Assembly: GCA_964483105.1 (NCBI GenBank)
Contig: CAYZZU010000031.1
Location: 1-26,480, forward strand
Source: CAYZZU01 sp964483105
GTDB taxonomy: Bacteria; CG2-30-53-67
Direction of reading: 5' to 3'
DNA: 26,480 nt
Shown one piece after another: positions 15,067 through 24,020 of the stretch. How positions within the stretch are numbered: the stretch's first letter is position 1; each line of letters opens with the position of its first letter. The position numbers and the translations under genes were made by a program. The notes under the pieces are model-generated. The model worked only from the letters and a program-made list of their open reading frames with translations. It was not told where the DNA came from and did not search any database.

Positions 15067-16565
15067 CTCCCGACAATCGAAAGGAAGGCGTCCGTGTCCA
15101 CATGGCTTTGAAACAGGTCGGCCAGCCGGTTGTATTCCCGTTTCTTCCACGAGAGGTACTCTCTTTGCTCTCCGCATGCGAAAGCACCGTCGGCTCCCCG
15201 CACCCACCCAAGGAACCTGTGAATGAAAACGGTGTTTTCAAAGATACCGTGAAGATAGGTCCCCCAGACATTTCCCTCCCGGTTGCGCGCGCCATCTTCC
15301 TCACACACGGGCTCACCGTTCCTCCGGGTGATCCGGAACATGCTCCGGCACCCCTCCGGAACCCGGCTTCTTCCCATGTGGATTTCATACCCTTCCAGAT
15401 TGGAAAGACCGTCAAAGGAGTCGGCACGGACCCGGGCGGTAACCTTTTCGCGTACAAGGACCGTCCGGACCGGAAGAAGTCCCAGGCCCGGTTCGCTGCC
15501 GTTTCCGTTCTCCAGGCCGTCGGGATCCTCCACACTTTCCCCCAACATCTGGAATCCACCGCAGATCCCCACCACATGCCCTCCGGACCGGGCGAAGGCC
15601 TGAATCGCCCCGGCCAGGCCGCTCCCTTTCAGGAACCGCAGATCCCCGAGGGTGTCCTTGCTCCCAGGAAGGATGAGCACGTCCAATCCGTCGATTTCGT
15701 CTGCCTCTCCGGGATACACCAGCTCCACGCCGGGATGGTTTTCGAGGGGATCGAAATCGGTGTAATTGGAGATCCGGGGGAGCCGGACCACACCGATCCG
15801 GACCGCCCGTGTCTTTCCGGCCCGGGTCTTTTTCCGCACCAGGGCCACACTATCCTCCTCTTCGATCCGGATATCCGTAAAATAGGGAAGGACGCCCATG
15901 ACCGGCCTCCCGAGCATCCCCTCGATCCGGTCGAGCCCCGGCTGCAACAGGGAAAGATCCCCCCTGAATTTGTTGATGAGAAACCCTCGGATCCTCTCGC
16001 GATGTCGCTCGGGCAAGAGCATCAGGGTCCCTGCAAGAGACGCGAAGACACCGCCCCGGTCAATGTCGGAAACCAGGATCACCGGGGCATCGGCCAGGTC
16101 GGCCATCCACATGTTGACCAGGTCGTTCTCCATCAGATTGATCTCCGCAGGACTGCCCGCCCCCTCGATCACGATCAGGTCATATTTCCCGCACAGGGCC
16201 GCGTAGGCCTTCCGGATCACCTGCTCCGTTTCCTCCTTCATGGCATAGTATTCCTTCGCCGTCCGGTTCCCGATTGGTTTCCCCATCCAAATGACCTGGG
16301 ACCCGCAATCCGTGGTCGGTTTCAGAAGGACCGGGTTCATCTCGGCTGTCGGCTCAATTCCGGCGGCCTCGGCCTGCACCGCCTGGGCACGTCCGATTTC
16401 AAGCCCTTCCTTCGTGACAAAGGAGTTTAAGGCCATGTTCTGTGCCTTGAACGGAGCCACCTTCAACCCCATGCGTGCAAAGATCCGGCACAGAGCCGCG
16501 ACCACCACGCTTTTACCCACGTTGGAAGCGGTCCCCTGGATCATAATGGATCGGCAGCTACCCAT
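15063..16565 (-). CDS. cbiP: Adenosylcobyric acid synthase CbiP/CobQ
   Basis: CbiP is a cytosolic glutamine-dependent amidotransferase that adds four amide groups at positions b, d, e and g of adenosylcobyrinate a,c-diamide. The 500-residue protein has an N-terminal dethiobiotin-synthetase-like ATP domain with GTASNVGKS (11-19) and FKAQNMALNS (39-48). The C-terminal glutaminase domain has Cys335 in GICGGFQMLG and His439 in YLHGIFEN. Start ATG 16565 is preceded by GGAGGAG five bases upstream, chosen over TTG 16589. It follows cbiH by 43 bases. CbiA, which makes its substrate, is not encoded in the window. Confidence 0.96.
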   Translation of the reverse strand: MGSCRSIMIQGTASNVGKSVVVAALCRIFARMGLKVAPFKAQNMALNSFVTKEGLEIGRAQAVQAEAAGIEPTAEMNPVLLKPTTDCGSQVIWMGKPIGNRTAKEYYAMKEETEQVIRKAYAALCGKYDLIVIEGAGSPAEINLMENDLVNMWMADLADAPVILVSDIDRGGVFASLAGTLMLLPERHRERIRGFLINKFRGDLSLLQPGLDRIEGMLGRPVMGVLPYFTDIRIEEEDSVALVRKKTRAGKTRAVRIGVVRLPRISNYTDFDPLENHPGVELVYPGEADEIDGLDVLILPGSKDTLGDLRFLKGSGLAGAIQAFARSGGHVVGICGGFQMLGESVEDPDGLENGNGSEPGLGLLPVRTVLVREKVTARVRADSFDGLSNLEGYEIHMGRSRVPEGCRSMFRITRRNGEPVCEEDGARNREGNVWGTYLHGIFENTVFIHRFLGWVRGADGAFACGEQREYLSWKKREYNRLADLFQSHVDTDAFLSIVGR

Positions 16566-16608
16566 TCCATCTCCTCCGATACAATTCAACCTGGATGTTT
16601 CCCGGTTG

Positions 16609-17454
16609 CTATTGCCCGCCTTTGTACCCCCGTTTCGTGATCATGAGATCGCCGAATCGTTTCGTGTCGGCGTTCCCGATGATCACGGTGGTCAACATGT
16701 CGATCGGATATTCGAGCATATGATCCAGATCGGTCAGGACCGAGCGGCTCTCCCCCCTGTGAGCCGAGCGAACGATCCCCACGGGGGTGGATCCTTCCCG
16801 GAACCGCAGGAGAATCTCCCGGGCCTCCACAATCTGACGGGTCCTCCCCTTGCTCTTCGGATTGATGAGAACGATCACGAAACCGGCCGCGGCCACGGCG
16901 GTAAGCCGTTTGACGATGGTTTCCCAGGGTGTCAGGAGATCACTGAGAGAAACCGAGGCATAATCATTCATGAGCGGCGCGCCGATCAGGCTGGCCGCGG
17001 CCTGAGCGGCCGTGACTCCCGGGACAACCTCAAGGTAAATCTCCTTCCCTTCGTTCTCCACCTGTCTCGCTAAAAGACGCTCCATGGCCAGTCCCGCCAT
17101 CCCGTAAACACCGGCATCCCCGCTGGAGATCAGGGCAACCCTGCGGCCCGATCCGGCTTCAAGAATCGCATCGTCACACCGCGTAACCTCGCTTCTCATC
17201 CCCGATTTCCGGATCTCCTGCCCCCGGAGAAGGGGAGAGATCAGATCCAGATAGGTCTTGTATCCGAAAACCACCTCGCACGCGGATAAAACCTCCCGCG
17301 CACGAACGGTCATCTGTGCCGAATTCCCCGGACCGATCCCTACGATAAAGAGACTTCCCGCGCCTCGGCCACTGCGATCGTCACATTTCCGGATACGGCC
17401 TTGGGAATCAAAAGTGAATCCGTATCCCCTCCCTTCATGGCTGCCTGTTCGCAT
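16609..17454 (-). CDS. cbiH: Cobalt-factor III C17-methyltransferase CbiH (CobJ family)
   Basis: CbiH is the SAM-dependent methyltransferase that methylates C17 and drives ring contraction of the corrinoid. The family core begins at LFIVGIGPG (about 35-43 from ATG 17454), followed by SSGDAGVYGMAG (110-121) and GVTAAQAAAS (146-155). From ATG 17454 the protein has 281 residues, some 35-40 more than is usual. The extra N-terminal residues are encoded inside the 3' end of cbiG. No ATG, GTG or TTG occurs in frame between 17454 and the conserved core, so the start is forced upstream into a 115-base overlap. GGGAG lies ten bases before 17454; GTG 17487 is an alternative. Identity is firm but the true N-terminus is uncertain. 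Confidence 0.9.
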   Translation of the reverse strand: MRTGSHEGRGYGFTFDSQGRIRKCDDRSGRGAGSLFIVGIGPGNSAQMTVRAREVLSACEVVFGYKTYLDLISPLLRGQEIRKSGMRSEVTRCDDAILEAGSGRRVALISSGDAGVYGMAGLAMERLLARQVENEGKEIYLEVVPGVTAAQAAASLIGAPLMNDYASVSLSDLLTPWETIVKRLTAVAAAGFVIVLINPKSKGRTRQIVEAREILLRFREGSTPVGIVRSAHRGESRSVLTDLDHMLEYPIDMLTTVIIGNADTKRFGDLMITKRGYKGGQ

Positions 17455-18413
17455 ACTCCCTTCACTCCCAGTTGATTCTGCGCCCACCTGGACGGACCGG
17501 ACCCGTCCGGCATGGCATTCAATTGATCCCGCGTGTAAAAGGCCAACGGAACACCCAGTCCCGCGGCAAATTCCAGCAGGCCCGTTTCATCCTGTTTCAG
17601 ATCGATCGTGGCGATCCGGCCAACCGACAGGACCGCAAGTCCCCGCTCTTCGAAGAGCGCCCGGAAGAACCCCAGGATCTCCTCCGCCCCGGTCCCCCGG
17701 TTACAGCCGATACCGACGACCAGATTTTTCGGCCGGAGAAACAGGGTCTTTGCGTTCTTTTCACATTCCCGGACCCGCCGGTTGTTCACAATCACCCATG
17801 CCCTGCAATCCGACGCCATGAGTTCCTCCAGTGCCTCATAGGGGATAAAGCTCCCCCCTGCGTCCCTGAGCCATTCCCTCTTCCGGGAAAAGACGCCCAC
17901 GCGGTCCCCGTTCACCAAAGCGGCGTTCACGGTTTTCACGGCCTCCGGATTTTCAATCACGAATCCCATCCGTCCCGCCCAGAGTTCCACAGCGGGGAGA
18001 CCGGAAAGATCGGTGGCCGTGGTAATCACCGGATCAGCACCGAGCCGTTTCGCCACCTGAAGGGCCAGGGCGTTCGCACCGCCCAAATGTCCGGAAAGAA
18101 GACTGATCACATGCAGCCCCTTCTCATCCACGACCAGGACCGCCGGATCGATCCGCTTGTCCGTCAGAAGTCCGGAGATCACCCGGACCACGATCCCCGT
18201 CGCCATGATGAAAATCAGGCTGCCGTACTCCTTCCAGATCTCCGCGATCCGATCCGACAGGGGTGGATCAAAGGGATACTCACCTGCCATCCCGTCCGAC
18301 AACTCCCGGGGCACATGGACCGTGCTCCCGGGAAGGAGTCCGGACAACCGCCGGGCAAGATCCCGACCGTTTTTCGTAACGGAGATGAGAGCGATTTTAT
18401 CTGTTCTTTTCAT
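17340..18413 (-). CDS. cbiG: Cobalt-precorrin-5A hydrolase CbiG
   Basis: CbiG opens the delta-lactone of cobalt-precorrin-5A and releases the C20 carbon as acetaldehyde, a step specific to the anaerobic pathway. The 357-residue protein has the N-terminal CbiG domain with FIMATGIVVRVI (68-79) and LLSGHLGGANALA (104-116). A central region follows, then a C-terminal CobE-like domain with VVGIGCNRGTG, DLKQDETGL and GVCEQAA. The ATG at 18413 overlaps the cbiF stop as ATGA. The protein runs through the normal family end (LLIPKAVSGNVTIAVAEA) to a TAG at 17340-17342, so its C-terminus is genuine even though it overlaps cbiH by 115 bases. Confidence 0.95.
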   Translation of the reverse strand: MKRTDKIALISVTKNGRDLARRLSGLLPGSTVHVPRELSDGMAGEYPFDPPLSDRIAEIWKEYGSLIFIMATGIVVRVISGLLTDKRIDPAVLVVDEKGLHVISLLSGHLGGANALALQVAKRLGADPVITTATDLSGLPAVELWAGRMGFVIENPEAVKTVNAALVNGDRVGVFSRKREWLRDAGGSFIPYEALEELMASDCRAWVIVNNRRVRECEKNAKTLFLRPKNLVVGIGCNRGTGAEEILGFFRALFEERGLAVLSVGRIATIDLKQDETGLLEFAAGLGVPLAFYTRDQLNAMPDGSGPSRWAQNQLGVKGVCEQAAMKGGDTDSLLIPKAVSGNVTIAVAEAREVSLS

Positions 18414-19192
18414 CCTTCATGTTTCTCCTTCCGGTAACCATGGGAGAAATGCCCGTCATAGAGCTTGGACCGCGGGGAACGGTCCAGGGTCCTTAAAACC
18501 GGATCGAGGACATCCCCGACAAGGATCAGTGCCTGACGGGTGATCCCCTCCCGTTCCACCTGTTCCGCGATCCCGGAGAGTCTGCCCCGTAGAACCTTCT
18601 GGTCCGGCCAGCTCACCCGGTAGACCACGGCCACCGGTGTATCTCCCCGGTAATGTTCCATCAGCTCCGAAACCACCTCCCGGATCATCCCGATACTGAG
18701 AAAAATCACCATCGTGGCATTGTGAGCCGAAAGCAGGGAAAGGTTCTCCTTGTCCGGAACAGGCGTCCGGCCGGCCCGACGGGTCAGGATCACGGTCTGG
18801 GAGAGACCGGGGAGGGTCAGCTCCTGATGCAGTACCCCGGCGGCGGCCGAGAAGGCGCTCACTCCCGGCACCACCTCAAAGGGAACCTGATACCGGGAAA
18901 GTTCCACCATCTCCTCAAAGATCGCCCCGTAAAGAGAGGGGTCTCCGGTATGGAGCCGGACAACCCGTTTGCCCTCCACGCAGGATGTGAGCATGACCCT
19001 CAGGATCTCCTCCAGGGTCATTCCGGAGGTATCCTGAATCTCCGTTCCCTCCGGGACCCCTTTGAAAACCTCCGGGTTGACCAGAGACCCCGCGTAGAGG
19101 ATCGTATCCGCCTCGGAAATCAGCCGGGCGGCCTTGACGGTCAGAAGTTCGGGATCACCGGGTCCCGCGCCGATCAAATAGACTTTGGACAT
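18410..19192 (-). CDS. cbiF: Cobalt-precorrin-4 C11-methyltransferase CbiF (CobM family)
   Basis: CbiF is a SAM-dependent methyltransferase acting at C11 of cobalt-precorrin-4. The 260-residue protein matches the family length. It has the N-terminal GAGPGDPELLT (8-18), YAGSLVNPEV (33-42), HTGDPSLYGA (81-90) and VVPGVSAFSAAAG (107-119). The ATG at 19192 is preceded by AAGGAG eight bases upstream and gives the expected N-terminus MSKVYLIGAG; ATG 19219 is possible but would add nine odd residues. It ends with an ATGA overlap into cbiG and follows cbiL by 27 bases. Confidence 0.95.
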   Translation of the reverse strand: MSKVYLIGAGPGDPELLTVKAARLISEADTILYAGSLVNPEVFKGVPEGTEIQDTSGMTLEEILRVMLTSCVEGKRVVRLHTGDPSLYGAIFEEMVELSRYQVPFEVVPGVSAFSAAAGVLHQELTLPGLSQTVILTRRAGRTPVPDKENLSLLSAHNATMVIFLSIGMIREVVSELMEHYRGDTPVAVVYRVSWPDQKVLRGRLSGIAEQVEREGITRQALILVGDVLDPVLRTLDRSPRSKLYDGHFSHGYRKEKHEG

Positions 19193-19219
19193 GGATCCAT
19201 CTCCTTCAACACATTCCAT

Positions 19220-19963
19220 TCAGACAGAACCCGGCCTCTTCTCTCCGGACCTGGTCACGATCAGCGTGGAGAGGTAATCCACCTCCTCCGGATGGACCGT
19301 CGAAAGGTCATGGAAGATTCTCTCCCGATCGGTTCCGCACCGGGAGACCAGGACCGCCCGGTCTGTCATTTTCATCTCATCCAGTAAATCAATCACCTCG
19401 CGAAGCACACGGTTGACCTTGATCAGGACCACGGTCTCGTTCGATTCAAGCGCCTTTCGAATCTCCTCCGTCCGATAGGTGGCCGGAAGGATCAGGACCC
19501 GTTCCCCCGTCCGGGCCAGAGGGACCCCGGCCGCGGCGGCCGATGCCGTAATCGAGCTGACGCCGGGGATGACCTCGCAGTGTGCTCTTTCACCTTTTTC
19601 TTCCATCTTGTCCAGGATGTATCCGAAGGTACTGTAGAGGAAGGCATCCCCGATGGTGATGAAGGCCGCGTCCCGTCCCGCGGCCAGGACCGCATGAATT
19701 TTTGAGGCGGCCTTCTCCCACGCGGCCGTGAGAAGCGCGGGATCCTTTTTCATGGGAAAATGAAGAAGCTCCACCTTCTGGCGGTCCCGGTTCAGGATCG
19801 CCTCAACCACCGCCAGTGCCTGACTGCCCGAACCCGATTTCGCTTCCGGACAGAAGATTGTGTCCACCTTCTGAAGGATCCGGGCCCCCTTGAGTGTCAA
19901 AAGTTCCGGGTCGCCCGGACCGACGCCGATCCCGTAGAGTCTACCGCTTCTATGATCCGTCAT
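19220..19963 (-). CDS. cbiL: Cobalt-factor II C20-methyltransferase CbiL (CobI family)
   Basis: CbiL is a SAM-dependent enzyme that methylates C20 of cobalt-sirohydrochlorin. The 247-residue protein has GVGPGDPELLTLKGAR (13-28) and FCPEAK (37-42), which is specific to the C20 enzymes. TIGDAFLYSTFGYI and VIPGVSSITASAAAAG follow. The ATG overlaps the preceding cbiET stop by one base (TAATG), with AAGGA eight bases upstream. FCPEAK and the operon context separate it from the other SAM methyltransferase paralogues here. Confidence 0.94.
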   Translation of the reverse strand: MTDHRSGRLYGIGVGPGDPELLTLKGARILQKVDTIFCPEAKSGSGSQALAVVEAILNRDRQKVELLHFPMKKDPALLTAAWEKAASKIHAVLAAGRDAAFITIGDAFLYSTFGYILDKMEEKGERAHCEVIPGVSSITASAAAAGVPLARTGERVLILPATYRTEEIRKALESNETVVLIKVNRVLREVIDLLDEMKMTDRAVLVSRCGTDRERIFHDLSTVHPEEVDYLSTLIVTRSGEKRPGSV

Positions 19964-21180
19964 TATTCAAGTCCTTTCCCGCCTGTCAGAAGAAAAACCT
20001 GGTTCTCCGCCTGAAGCATCACACGGCCGGAAAGATCCCGCCCCCGCCCGATCTGGAGGGATACAATCTCGGGAGTCACCCCTCCCGCGGAGAAGGTTTC
20101 CGCGGCCTCATGCAGAGTCTCCAGCGTCACAGCGCTCACCACAATCCGTCCCCCGCGATTGAGTCTCCTAAGACCATGTCTCAGAATCGCCTTGAGGTGC
20201 CCGCCATGACCTCCGAGAAAGACGCGGTCGGGATCCGGAAGGTCCCGCAGGACCGACGGAGCCTCCCCCCGGACGGGCCGGACCCGTCCGGGAGCGAATC
20301 GGGCAATGTTCCGCTTCAAGGCGGCCACCCTTTGGCCGGACTTCTCCACGGCATAGACGACACTTCCCGGAGCCATGCGGACCGCTTCGATTCCGACCGA
20401 ACCGCTGGCCGCCCCGATGTCCCACAGAACCTGGTTGGAACCCGTCCGGAGCTTCGCGAGCACCACCGCTCGGATCTCCGACTTGGTAATCATCCCGGCG
20501 TCATGTTCCAGCTCCGGGTCCGGAATCCCGAATCTCCCCCCGGGGTCCGCGTCATGCAGGAGGATCATGACGTTCAAAGCGGAGAAACGCCTTCCGGGAA
20601 GACCGGAGAGTTCGCCCTCCCAGACCGATTCATCGTCTCCCCCCATCCGGCTGCATACAAAGACACGGCAATCGGTCACACCCGCCCGGAGCAGGGCCTT
20701 CCCGATCCGTGAAGGCGTGTTCCCGGGATCGGTGAGAATCACGACCTTGGACGCCCTCCTGACGGTCTCAATGACCGGCGACAGCTCCCTTCCATGGGCC
20801 GAGACAAAGGCGGCATCGTCCCATGGGATGCGGAGCCGGGCGAAGGCAAGCTGCATGGAACTGATATGGGGATGGATCGAAAGCTCTTCCGGTGGGAAAA
20901 ACCTCAGAAGGAGCCGGGTGATCCCGAAGAAACCGGGATCACCGGAGGCCAGAACCACCACCCGCTTTCCTTCAACACGCGCGTTCCGGATCTTCCGGAT
21001 CCATTCTTCAGGATGGCCCCCGAAAGGAATTCTCCCGCCGGGAAACGCCTTGAACCCTCTCAGGATCTTGCTCCCTCCCGCCAGCAGATCAGCCTGCCGC
21101 ACCTTTTCCAGCAAGTCCGGCGACAGAGTCTCCGGCCCTTTCAGTCCGACCCCGATCAACTGAAGACGGTTTTCCCCCAT
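19963..21180 (-). CDS. cbiET: Fused CbiE-CbiT methyltransferase (CobL-type)
   Basis: This fusion carries C5 methylation (CbiE part) and C15 methylation with decarboxylation of the ring C acetate (CbiT part). The 405-residue protein has an N-terminal tetrapyrrole-methyltransferase domain (about 1-215) with GVGLKGPETL (10-19) and ASGDPGFFG (78-86). The C-terminal Rossmann methyltransferase (about 228-400) has MITKSEIRA (230-238) and the SAM motif DIGAASGSVGIEA (254-266). It is one uninterrupted frame starting at ATG 21180, 30 bases after cbiD, with only a weak GGGGAT ribosome site. The same fusion is called CobL in aerobic pathways; the neighbours here place it in the cobalt-early route. Confidence 0.94.
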   Translation of the reverse strand: MGENRLQLIGVGLKGPETLSPDLLEKVRQADLLAGGSKILRGFKAFPGGRIPFGGHPEEWIRKIRNARVEGKRVVVLASGDPGFFGITRLLLRFFPPEELSIHPHISSMQLAFARLRIPWDDAAFVSAHGRELSPVIETVRRASKVVILTDPGNTPSRIGKALLRAGVTDCRVFVCSRMGGDDESVWEGELSGLPGRRFSALNVMILLHDADPGGRFGIPDPELEHDAGMITKSEIRAVVLAKLRTGSNQVLWDIGAASGSVGIEAVRMAPGSVVYAVEKSGQRVAALKRNIARFAPGRVRPVRGEAPSVLRDLPDPDRVFLGGHGGHLKAILRHGLRRLNRGGRIVVSAVTLETLHEAAETFSAGGVTPEIVSLQIGRGRDLSGRVMLQAENQVFLLTGGKGLE

Positions 21181-21210
21181 TCGCTATCCCCTTATTCCGG
21201 TTTCTGACTT

Positions 21211-22356
21211 CTATTTCCCGATTTCCGTTCCCTGATCACGGTTCCCGGCCCCGCGGGCCAGGACCTTCCCGTCGTATCCGATCAGAATGGTCTCAACCCG
21301 GAACTTCCCCCCCCCGATCCGTTCACAGAAATCCCGGGCACGACGGCAGAGTTCCGAATAGAAGGGAGTATCCCCGGCAAGCACCTGCCAGATCCGCCTC
21401 ACCGTATTGGCCTTCCGGATCGCGGTCACATCCGGTTCGGACATCCCCAACCGTTCGGCCCAGGCAGCCAGACGATCCAGCTTCAATTCCGAGTGTTTGT
21501 AATTCGTATTCTCATACTGAAGAGCGATCTTGGACATCTTGCCGGGCATCGCCACAACAACGACTCTTTCAACCCCCCTCTTCCCGCAGGCGCGGAGGGA
21601 GGAACCGACAAAGTCCCCCATCTGCACAAAGGCCTCCTCGGGCAGCACGGGAAGGAGCGATTCCGCTACCCTCTCACTGGAACGGCCGGGGGTCAGCACC
21701 ACGGTCCGGACACCGCAGGCCACGGCCACGTCGATCTGCACCGCCACCGTGTCCTCCCAGGCCCTGGTCGAGATCGGTTCCACAATCCCCGTGGTCCCGA
21801 GAATCGAGATCCCCCCGATCACCCCGAGCCTCGGGTTCAGCGTCCGGGGAGCGAGTTCCTCACCCTCCGGCACCTCAATGACCACCTCAAACCCGGCCCC
21901 CCGGCTCTTCCTTTCGAAATTGATCAGAACGTCCAAAACCTCGGTACGGATCATCGACATCGGGACCGGGTTGATCGCCCATCCCCCCACATCCACAGGC
22001 AGGCCGGGTTTGGTCACCCGACCGACCCCCTTTCCGCCACGAATGGAAAGTTCATACTCTCCTCCCTTTCCTTCGAGTGGAATTTTGCGTACCCGGGCGA
22101 TAATCTCGGCACCGTTCGTCACATCCGGATCATCCCCGGCATCCTTGATGACGGAGCAGGCGGACGCGCTCTCCCCCTGCTCCAGCAGACGCACGGGAAG
22201 CTGAATCGGCTCGCCCCGCGGGAGAAAGATCCCGATCCGGTGGATCGGGACATCGAGCATCATGGCAAGCACCGCCCCCTTGGCCGCCGCCGCCGCGCAG
22301 GTTCCGGTGGTATATCCACGACGAAGGTCCCTCTTTCCGTTCGTTTCTTGTCCCAT
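21211..22356 (-). CDS. cbiD: Cobalt-precorrin-5B C1-methyltransferase CbiD
   Basis: CbiD methylates C1 of cobalt-precorrin-5B and is a hallmark of the anaerobic cobalamin pathway. The 381-residue protein has the N-terminal LRRGYTTGTCAAAAAKGA (11-28), then GKGVGRVTKPGLPVDVG and the conserved ILGTTGIVEPIS. KANTVRRIWQ lies near the C-terminus. The start is ATG 22356, with GAGG six bases upstream; TTG 22368 is less likely. It follows cbiO by 39 bases. The last residues (GAGNRDQGTEIGK) look unconserved. Confidence 0.95.
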   Translation of the reverse strand: MGQETNGKRDLRRGYTTGTCAAAAAKGAVLAMMLDVPIHRIGIFLPRGEPIQLPVRLLEQGESASACSVIKDAGDDPDVTNGAEIIARVRKIPLEGKGGEYELSIRGGKGVGRVTKPGLPVDVGGWAINPVPMSMIRTEVLDVLINFERKSRGAGFEVVIEVPEGEELAPRTLNPRLGVIGGISILGTTGIVEPISTRAWEDTVAVQIDVAVACGVRTVVLTPGRSSERVAESLLPVLPEEAFVQMGDFVGSSLRACGKRGVERVVVVAMPGKMSKIALQYENTNYKHSELKLDRLAAWAERLGMSEPDVTAIRKANTVRRIWQVLAGDTPFYSELCRRARDFCERIGGGKFRVETILIGYDGKVLARGAGNRDQGTEIGK

Positions 22357-22395
22357 GGTGTTCCTCAATCAACAGAGTACCCGGTCCCCGGATCC

Positions 22396-23238
22396 TTACA
22401 AAAGATCGGACGGCATCAGTTTCACCAAAGCCCGCCTCGCCTCCCCGATGGTGAGGGGGATTTTACCCAGAGGAAAGCGGTCCCGGTCCTTGAGGGCTTC
22501 CATGAGTTCGGCGATGTGGGGAAGATGGAGCCTGCACCGTTCCATCTCCGGTGACGAAACCAGCACCTCTTCCGGCGCTCCCTTCCGCACAATCCTTCCA
22601 TGACTCATGATCACGATCCGTCCCATGTAGAGCGGAACCAGATCCACGGCGTGGGTCGCCAGGATCAGAGTGATTCCCTCCTGCCGGTTGAGCCGCTGGA
22701 GAAGTGTCATAATGGAACGCACCCCCATCGGATCGAGTCCGGACGTAGGCTCGTCCAGAATCAGAACTTCCGGCTCCATGGCCAGAACCCCCGCGATTCC
22801 GACCCGCTGGCGCTGACCGTGGGAGAGGGAGGCAATCGGACGCTTTCGGAAGGACGTCATACCGACCTGAGACAGCGCCTGTGAAACCCTCCGCTCAACC
22901 TCAGTTTCGGCAAGGCCGAGGTTCCGGGGACCGTAAGCCACGTCCTCTTCCACTGTCAGCGCGAAGAGCTGATCGTTCGGATCCTGAAACACAAACCCGG
23001 TGGAGGAGAAGATTTCCGTATCGGAGTACTCCCCAAGGGACCTTCCCCTGAAAAAAACCGTGCCCCGGGTCGGTCTTAAAAGACCGTTCAGATGTTTCAG
23101 CAGGGTCGTCTTGCCGCTCCCGTTCGCGCCGAGGACGGCAATCACCTCCCCCTCCTCCATCGTCAGGTCAATTCCCCGCAGGACCTCCGTCCCATCCGGA
23201 TAGGAAAAACCGACCGCGGATAATTCGAAGAGAGACAT
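22396..23238 (-). CDS. cbiO: Cobalt ECF transporter ATPase CbiO
   Basis: CbiO is the cytoplasmic ATPase of the CbiMNQO energy-coupling-factor importer for Co2+. From ATG 23238 the protein has 280 residues. It has Walker A GANGSGKTT (37-45), a Q-loop in FQDPNDQLF typical of ECF ATPases, the ABC signature LSHGQRQRVG, Walker B VLILDEPTSGLD and the switch His in ATHAVDL. AAGGGG five bases upstream favours 23238. An upstream ATG at 23256, which overlaps the cbiQ stop as ATGA, would add six residues and cannot be excluded. Confidence 0.94.
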   Translation of the reverse strand: MSLFELSAVGFSYPDGTEVLRGIDLTMEEGEVIAVLGANGSGKTTLLKHLNGLLRPTRGTVFFRGRSLGEYSDTEIFSSTGFVFQDPNDQLFALTVEEDVAYGPRNLGLAETEVERRVSQALSQVGMTSFRKRPIASLSHGQRQRVGIAGVLAMEPEVLILDEPTSGLDPMGVRSIMTLLQRLNRQEGITLILATHAVDLVPLYMGRIVIMSHGRIVRKGAPEEVLVSSPEMERCRLHLPHIAELMEALKDRDRFPLGKIPLTIGEARRALVKLMPSDLL

Positions 23239-23252
23239 TCCTTCCCCTTCCT

Positions 23253-24020
23253 TCATCGAAGAAACAGAAAAACCGCCAGGACCAGAACCGCCACGAAAAA
23301 TTCCAGAAGGGGACTCCGCCCGGATTTCCCTTTGGATTCCAGTACAGAAACGCCCCCTCCGCAGCGGCAGCGCATTGCGTCCATACCCCTCTCGGCACGA
23401 TCGTAGGCGCGAATAAAGAGCTTACCGCCCAGCGTGGCCGCAGACTGAAGGGCCTTGCCGGATGAACTCAGCCCGAGACGGATACGCTGGGCCTCCCGGA
23501 TCCTCGCCCCCTCCTCGAAGAGAAGGAAGATATACCGGACCATCAGAATCGCAATCTCAATCAATACCTCGGGACAATGCATCCACCGGACCGTCTGAAG
23601 GATCCGGTGCGAGGGGGTGGTCGCGGCCACTACGAGAATCAGGGAAACCCCGGCCAGGACTTGTGACGCGATCCTTTCCCCACGGACAACCCCTTCCAGG
23701 GTCCCCCGAAGGTGAATCCCGATCAGTGAAAAATCGAAGAGGACCCGATCTCCTCCCGACCAGAGAACCTGGGAGACCAGAACCAGGCACGCCACCAGAA
23801 CCGGCGCGGCCATTCGAAGACGGATCTCCCCAAAAGAGACCCGGGCGAATCGAAGAAGAATGACGCAAAAAAGAAGAAGAAGGAGGGGAAGCTCCGGACC
23901 CCGCGCCGAAAGATTGACTCCGAGCAATCCCAGAGCGCAGAAGATCTTGATCCTCGGATCGAAACGGGAAAGCGCGTTCTCCTCCCGAACGGCAAGCAGT
24001 GCGGCCTTGATATCATGCAT
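23253..24020 (-). CDS. cbiQ: Cobalt ECF transporter T component CbiQ
   Basis: CbiQ is the membrane coupling protein linking CbiO to the substrate-binding CbiMN. From ATG 24020 the protein has 255 residues with about five hydrophobic segments. The coupling region MVRYIFLLFEEGARIREA carries the charged helix typical of the family, followed by ARG-type motifs further on. GGGAG lies eight bases before the ATG, and the start overlaps the cbiN stop by eight bases. The open frame from 24086 would add 22 residues overlapping cbiN, so I reject it. Confidence 0.92.
   Translation of the reverse strand: MHDIKAALLAVREENALSRFDPRIKIFCALGLLGVNLSARGPELPLLLLLFCVILLRFARVSFGEIRLRMAAPVLVACLVLVSQVLWSGGDRVLFDFSLIGIHLRGTLEGVVRGERIASQVLAGVSLILVVAATTPSHRILQTVRWMHCPEVLIEIAILMVRYIFLLFEEGARIREAQRIRLGLSSSGKALQSAATLGGKLFIRAYDRAERGMDAMRCRCGGGVSVLESKGKSGRSPLLEFFVAVLVLAVFLFLR

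Noticed and set aside
15102..16430. 442-codon plus-strand open frame opposite cbiP
   Set aside because: It is antisense to a complete CbiP with both catalytic sites, and the product is low-complexity, rich in Pro, Gly and His.
17340..17454. Programmed -1 frameshift joining cbiG to cbiH
   Set aside because: The frames are correctly related for a -1 shift, but no XXXYYYZ heptamer in the cbiG frame was found, so I report the overlap rather than a fusion.
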